Shown: positions 60,402 through 64,000 of the stretch, in pieces | Layout: each line of letters opens with the position of its first letter | Numbering within the stretch: the stretch's first letter is position 1 | NCBI GenBank assembly: GCA_016207805.1 | Contig: JACQZO010000002.1 | Location: forward strand, 124,001 to 188,000 | Direction: 5' to 3' | Length of the DNA stretch: 64,000 nt | Source of the DNA: Candidatus Abawacabacteria bacterium | GTDB lineage: Bacteria; Patescibacteriota; Gracilibacteria; RBG-16-42-10 | Translations under genes and position numbers: made by a program | The notes under the pieces: generated by a model | Databases searched by the model: none | Seen by the model: the letters and a program-made list of their open reading frames with translations, nothing else | Told to the model about the DNA's origin: nothing

Positions 60402-60776
60402 AATTGAATGAATTAAATTGTAAAACTAAAAATAATAAAAATAGAAATAAGGAACAAATAATAAAAAATTGGAAACAAAACTGATTAATAACTAAACGCT
60501 GTTGTGAATAGCACGAATTTAAAGAGGGAGAAGCTCTCTAATAAAGTAATAATGATAAAACGAATATTTGAGGAGAAAAGGGTAAAAAAATAAAATCACA
60601 CAATTGCTGTACGCTATGCGTACAAATGAAAGCCAAGGTAATTAGGATGCGGGTCGCGTATTTATGGTCAAATCCTCAACTTATTGTTGTCTGTGTAAAA
60701 GGTTCTATTCGCCACATCAACTCAAGTATACCATTTTTGCTACTCAGGGACAATGAGAGAATCTAGCAGTAGCAAT
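60402..60776. other. Long spacer upstream of RNase J: T-rich leader and a palindrome
   Basis: No gene is seen in these 375 bases. Read on the minus strand, the last 75 bases before the rnj ATG are very T-rich (nearly no G), so the mRNA would have a U-rich leader. A perfect inverted repeat GTACGC-TAT-GCGTAC lies at 60609-60623. No clear promoter pair was found. Confidence 0.5.
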
Positions 60777-61556
60777 CTAAAGTCCAGCTTTGTGGCTCAG
60801 AGGAGCTGTGGCAATCAGTTCAAATATGAGAAAGATAGCAATGCTTTTAGCATGAAAATATTCAGGATATTGAGCTAAAAAGGTTTCATTGGCTATTGGT
60901 TCATACATTTGTTTGATAGTAAAGTCATTAGCAGCAAAGGCTGCACTGTAGGTACCGATGCTGCGATGATAATAATTTGTCTCAGGTCCTTCTGGCCACA
61001 ACTGTTTTTTACTGACCTTTCGCGCTTGGAAATAACTTTTTAGCTGAAAGTAAGCCCACTTTTGATTTATTCTACCTAGTAGTCCGCGGCGGAATTTACC
61101 AACTGGCGGTGTGAAGCAAGGATGAAGAACTGTGATCAAAAGGCGACCTTCTGGCTTGAGTACCCGGCGACTTTCTGCAAGCATGCCAGTGATGTCGAGC
61201 ATGTCCATAGCAACCAAATTGCAGGTAATAATATCAAAGAAATCACTTTCATACGGGAATTGTTCAGTCGCATCATGTACTGCATAAGTTATGTGCTTGT
61301 CAGAAAAGGATTGCTTGGCTAGGGTGATCATTTGGGGACCATCAAAAGCCCATACTGAAGCCCCATTGTTGGCTAATTCTTTAGCAAAAAAGCCGTTGCC
61401 ACAGCCAATATCCAATACCAGCTTTTTTTGCCACTTTTTTTCTAGCCCTAATAGAGCGGGGTAAAGTAGTTCAGTGCGTAATTTATCAGCTCGGCTATCC
61501 ACAAATTGATGATAGTGCCAGGCAGCTTTATCCCAATTAGTCCAGTCTTGTGACAT
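60777..61556 (-). CDS. Class I SAM-dependent methyltransferase, substrate unknown
   Basis: A 259-residue methyltransferase of the Methyltransf_11/25 type. Motif I is LVLDIGCGNGFFAKELANNG, the acidic strand-2 end VWAFDGPQM, then HDATEQFPYESDFFDIITCN and the post-III stretch SRRVLKPEGRLLITVLHPCF. The C-terminal part contains EGPETNYYHRSIGTYSAAF, as seen in methyltransferases of small molecules or quinone-like substrates. The neighbours (rnj, rpiB) do not reveal the substrate. Divergent from rpiB with 71 bases between starts. Confidence 0.82.
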   Translation of the reverse strand: MSQDWTNWDKAAWHYHQFVDSRADKLRTELLYPALLGLEKKWQKKLVLDIGCGNGFFAKELANNGASVWAFDGPQMITLAKQSFSDKHITYAVHDATEQFPYESDFFDIITCNLVAMDMLDITGMLAESRRVLKPEGRLLITVLHPCFTPPVGKFRRGLLGRINQKWAYFQLKSYFQARKVSKKQLWPEGPETNYYHRSIGTYSAAFAANDFTIKQMYEPIANETFLAQYPEYFHAKSIAIFLIFELIATAPLSHKAGL

Positions 61557-61627
61557 ATGAAATGATTTTGATATGCTAAAACTACTAGAGCTTACAATTT
61601 CTGACTAGTATTTAGTAATGATTTTTT

Positions 61628-62071
61628 ATGAAAATTTATTTAGGCTACGATCATGCAGGGCAGGCTCTCAAAGATATGGTTTATGAAGTTGCTAATGAAA
61701 TGCAAGTAGACATAGAAGATTTAGGATCACATGGCGACCTGCAAGATGATTATCCAGATTTTGCTGTCGATGTAGCAGAAAAAGTAGCAAAAGATCCTGC
61801 TACCAAAGGTGTTTTAATTTGTGGTGCAGGTGCAGGTATGGCTATTGCTGCAAATAAAGTGCCAGGAGTGCGGGCAGCCTTTGCTAATAATGTTGAGATT
61901 GCCCGCTTGATCAGGGCTCATAATGATGCCAATATCCTTACCCTAGGAGGGAGAATGACTGATGGGGGAACAGCAAAGGCAATAATCAAAACTTTCTTAA
62001 CCACTGATTTTGAAGGTGGACGGCATGAAAGACGTGTGAATAAAATCTCTGCCTTAGAACAAAAAGTATGA
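61628..62071 (+). CDS. rpiB: Ribose-5-phosphate isomerase B
   Basis: A 147-residue enzyme interconverting ribose 5-phosphate and ribulose 5-phosphate. IYLGYDHAGQALK at the start, LICGAGAGMAIAANK with the catalytic Cys65, and RLIRAHNDANILTLGGR with the active-site His and Asn are all conserved. The usual GTGIG is GAGAG here. Normal length. Its stop overlaps the rpe start (ATGA), so the two non-oxidative pentose-phosphate enzymes are made together. Confidence 0.95.
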   Translation: MKIYLGYDHAGQALKDMVYEVANEMQVDIEDLGSHGDLQDDYPDFAVDVAEKVAKDPATKGVLICGAGAGMAIAANKVPGVRAAFANNVEIARLIRAHNDANILTLGGRMTDGGTAKAIIKTFLTTDFEGGRHERRVNKISALEQKV

Positions 62072-62700
62072 TTGAAATAGCAGCTTCATTGCAGGCAGCA
62101 AATCCATTGGATATAGCTGCCGAATTAACCTCCATTGAAGGCTTGGTAGATCGTCTTCATTTGGATATCATGGATGGTCATATGGTACCCAATTTGGCGT
62201 TGAGTACTGATCTTGTGCGGGCCATACCCGATACCTGGCAAAGAGATTTACATTTGATGGTAGAAAAACCAGATGTTGTTGCTGAATGGTTAGATCTTCG
62301 TGCCGGAGATACATTGTACTTTCATCCGTATGCAATATCTTCGCCTGAAAAGTTGGTAAGTAGTCTTACGGACAGAGGAGTAATCCCAGGTTTTGCCATA
62401 AACTTGGAATATGATCTTCCTGCTAATTTTGCAACATTAGCCTTAGTGGATCATTTCTTAGTAATGGGAATAACACCTGGATTTAGTGGTAAACATATGG
62501 ATGAAAAAACTACAAGCCGAATACAGTGGCTACGTGAACGTTTCCCTCAAGCAACCATTGCTGTCGATGGGGGAGTAAATGATAAAAATGCGCTAAATCT
62601 TATTAGGGTAGGAGCAAATATCTTGGTTGTCGGATCTTACTTGTTTAGTACAGCTGACAGAAAAGTCGCAATAGACCATATACGAGATATTAGTCTTTAG
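62068..62700 (+). CDS. rpe: Ribulose-phosphate 3-epimerase (divergent)
   Basis: A 210-residue TIM-barrel enzyme interconverting ribulose 5-phosphate and xylulose 5-phosphate. Active-site features are LHLDIMDGHMVPNLAL (Asp pair and His), LHLMVEKPD (His/Met), VMGITPGFSGKHM and TIAVDGGVNDKNA (Asp), then VGSYLFS. The usual MSVNPGFGGQ is MGITPGFSGK. The length and all catalytic Asp/His are kept, so it is probably active. Four-base overlap with rpiB. Confidence 0.88.
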   Translation: MIEIAASLQAANPLDIAAELTSIEGLVDRLHLDIMDGHMVPNLALSTDLVRAIPDTWQRDLHLMVEKPDVVAEWLDLRAGDTLYFHPYAISSPEKLVSSLTDRGVIPGFAINLEYDLPANFATLALVDHFLVMGITPGFSGKHMDEKTTSRIQWLRERFPQATIAVDGGVNDKNALNLIRVGANILVVGSYLFSTADRKVAIDHIRDISL

Positions 62701-62721
62701 GATAAGGCAGCTTGAACTACA

Positions 62722-62756
62722 CTTCGCATTTCGCACTTCGAACTTCGCATTCCTTG
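62722..62756. repeat. Heptamer repeat (CTTCGCA type)
   Basis: CTTCGCA TTTCGCA CTTCGAA CTTCGCA TTCCTTG between rpe and thrS: 7-base units, GC-richer than the other loci. No inverted partner was noticed. Confidence 0.7.
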
Positions 62757-62840
62757 TGCTAGTATTGCCGCGCTTTCGTCCTTCAACTGCCATCCTGTTT
62801 ACTGCAAGATAGCACTCAGAATTACTTTACAAATCTTTTT

Positions 62841-64000
62841 ATGTCTACCAAAGATGATTCCCACATAGAACGCATGCGCCATAGTGCAGCACATGTACTA
62901 GCAATGGCTATTATGGAAATGTTCCCAGATGGTAAATTGGCTATTGGTCCTACCGTTGAACATGGATTTTATTATGATGTGGACTTACCGCGCACTTTAA
63001 TTCCTGAAGATTTGGAATTGCTGGAAGAAAAAATGAAAAAGTATATTGCCATGGCTTTGCCTTTTGAGCATTACTTTGAACCTAAAGATAAGGCAATAGA
63101 GTTTTTGAAAAAAATCAATCAAGAATACAAAGTGGAAATGGCCGAAGCGCTTCCAGTCAGCGAAATTTCTTTTTATAAAAATGGCTCAGTATTTGTCGAT
63201 ATGTGTGAGGGGCCGCATGTAGAGAGTACTAAGGAAATTGGTGCTTTTAAGCTTACCAAGATAGCTGGTGCTTATTGGCGTGGCGATGAAAAAAATAAAA
63301 TGTTGCAACGTATCTATGGGGTTTGTTTCGAAACTAAACAAGAATTGGATAAATATCTCACGCAACAAGAAGAGGCAAAAAAACGTGATCATCGTCTCTT
63401 GGGTCAACAGTTAAAACTATTTACTTCCTCTGTGCTCGTAGGTGCGGGGCTTCCTCTTTTGCAACCAAAGGGAGCTATTATTCGTAGAGAATTAGAAGAA
63501 TATCTTTGGGCATTACATAAAGATAAAGGCTATATGCGGGTGTGGACGCCTCATATTGCTAAGCATGATTTGTATGTTACCTCAGGTCATGCCGAAAAAT
63601 TTGGCGATGAGCTATTTCGTGTTAAGGGCAAAGAAGAGGATTTCATTATGAAGCCCATGAATTGTCCTCATCACATGCAAATCTTTGCTGATAATCAATT
63701 TTCGTATCGTGATATGCCGATTCGTTATTTTGAACCTGCTACAGTCTATCGTGATGAAAAATCGGGTCAATTGGGGGGACTGACTCGTGTCCGCGCCATT
63801 ACCCAAGATGATGGCCATCTTTTCTGTCGAGTATCCCAAATTGGCCAAGAAATTAAAACTATCGCAACCATTATCAAAGAATTCTATACCACTATGGGTA
63901 TGATGGAGGGCTACTGGGTACGTCTGTCCATTCGAGATAATGAACATAAAGAAAAGTATTTAGGATCAGACGAAATTTGGAACACTGCTGAAGGGGCCTT
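62841..64000 (+). CDS. thrS: Threonyl-tRNA synthetase without TGS domain (3' end outside window)
   Basis: Charges tRNA-Thr. The frame starts at the ATG at 62841 and is open to the window end (386 codons). The start HIERMRHSAAHVLAMAIMEM is the N2 editing domain, with FVDMCEGPHVESTKEIGAFK as its conserved part. The catalytic core begins near 195 (LLQPKGAIIRRELEEY), with FIMKPMNCPHHMQIF carrying the zinc Cys and GGLTRVRAITQDDGHLFC as motif 2. The TGS domain (about 60 residues in E. coli) is missing. There is no space for it: a TGS-coding extension would reach into rpe. No Shine-Dalgarno; a T-run precedes the ATG. Confidence 0.95.
   Translation, partial: MSTKDDSHIERMRHSAAHVLAMAIMEMFPDGKLAIGPTVEHGFYYDVDLPRTLIPEDLELLEEKMKKYIAMALPFEHYFEPKDKAIEFLKKINQEYKVEMAEALPVSEISFYKNGSVFVDMCEGPHVESTKEIGAFKLTKIAGAYWRGDEKNKMLQRIYGVCFETKQELDKYLTQQEEAKKRDHRLLGQQLKLFTSSVLVGAGLPLLQPKGAIIRRELEEYLWALHKDKGYMRVWTPHIAKHDLYVTSGHAEKFGDELFRVKGKEEDFIMKPMNCPHHMQIFADNQFSYRDMPIRYFEPATVYRDEKSGQLGGLTRVRAITQDDGHLFCRVSQIGQEIKTIATIIKEFYTTMGMMEGYWVRLSIRDNEHKEKYLGSDEIWNTAEGA

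Noticed and set aside
60402-60776. tmRNA, SRP RNA or a known riboswitch in the spacer before RNase J
   Set aside because: No conserved tmRNA ends, SRP tetraloop or riboswitch core was found in either strand.
61628-62700. TGA read as glycine (as in some CPR lineages)
   Set aside because: rpiB, prsW and the PRC-barrel gene end at TGA just where the family ends, and conserved Gly positions use GGN codons.

Overview
The window looks like part of a small-genome bacterium of the Patescibacteria (Candidate Phyla Radiation). This is inferred from gene content and style, not from a 16S gene, which is absent. The signs are very compact packing with many start/stop overlaps, almost no Shine-Dalgarno motifs, large arrays of small two-helix membrane proteins of the VirB2/TrbC kind, a PrgI/VirB4/VirB6-type secretion locus, a threonyl-tRNA synthetase without its N-terminal TGS domain, and many large secreted proteins with no close functional label. 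TGA works as a stop codon (for example rpiB into rpe), so the code is standard and not the TGA=Gly code of some CPR lineages. No insertion sequence, prophage or CRISPR array is visible.

Layout. 1-3.9 kb: a surface protein with S-layer homology features (runs off the left edge), a ferredoxin, an MscS channel and a ComEC-like metallo-beta-lactamase protein. 3.9-14.7 kb: eleven co-directional genes, ten of which carry a common two-helix membrane module (one of them twice) joined to different extracellular parts: PKD repeats, Gly-rich, Ser-rich or Cys-containing regions. 14.6-22.3 kb: radC, rel, a Trm9-like methyltransferase head-to-head with elp3, comF, a PRC-barrel gene and tgt. 22.5-28.6 kb: prsW, RNase P RNA with a clear promoter, a PMT-type mannosyltransferase, tRNA-Arg(CCU), then an mreB / O-antigen-ligase-like / membrane-protein operon. 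28.9-33.8 kb: mfd, a small methyltransferase, and infC-rpmI-rplT, with a probable AUU start for infC. 33.9-39.4 kb: a leftward operon of PEGA-domain proteins headed by an unusual esterase/membrane/C39-peptidase fusion. 39.5-44.6 kb: a Band-7-like protein, an unknown membrane protein and a P-type ATPase. 44.8-57.3 kb: a type IV secretion-like core (VirB6/TrbL-like giant, a 31-residue micro-ORF, PrgI, a separate TraC-like N-domain, VirB4 ATPase, a degenerate LytM protein), then a thioredoxin-like and a PEGA protein. 57.4-64 kb: sortase, RNase J, a methyltransferase, rpiB, rpe and the start of thrS.

How the genes may work together. The pilin-like array with its PKD adhesin-like proteins and the PrgI/VirB6/VirB4/LytM locus look like two halves of one envelope-spanning, T4SS-derived apparatus. 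It could serve attachment to a host cell or uptake of macromolecules, for which comF, the ComEC-like protein and radC are suggestive but not decisive neighbours. This is the best candidate for an undescribed system here. A second theme is wobble-uridine modification (Elp3 with a Trm9-like methyltransferase). A third is a family of intergenic heptanucleotide repeats, each locus with its own 7-base unit, several arranged as inverted arms.
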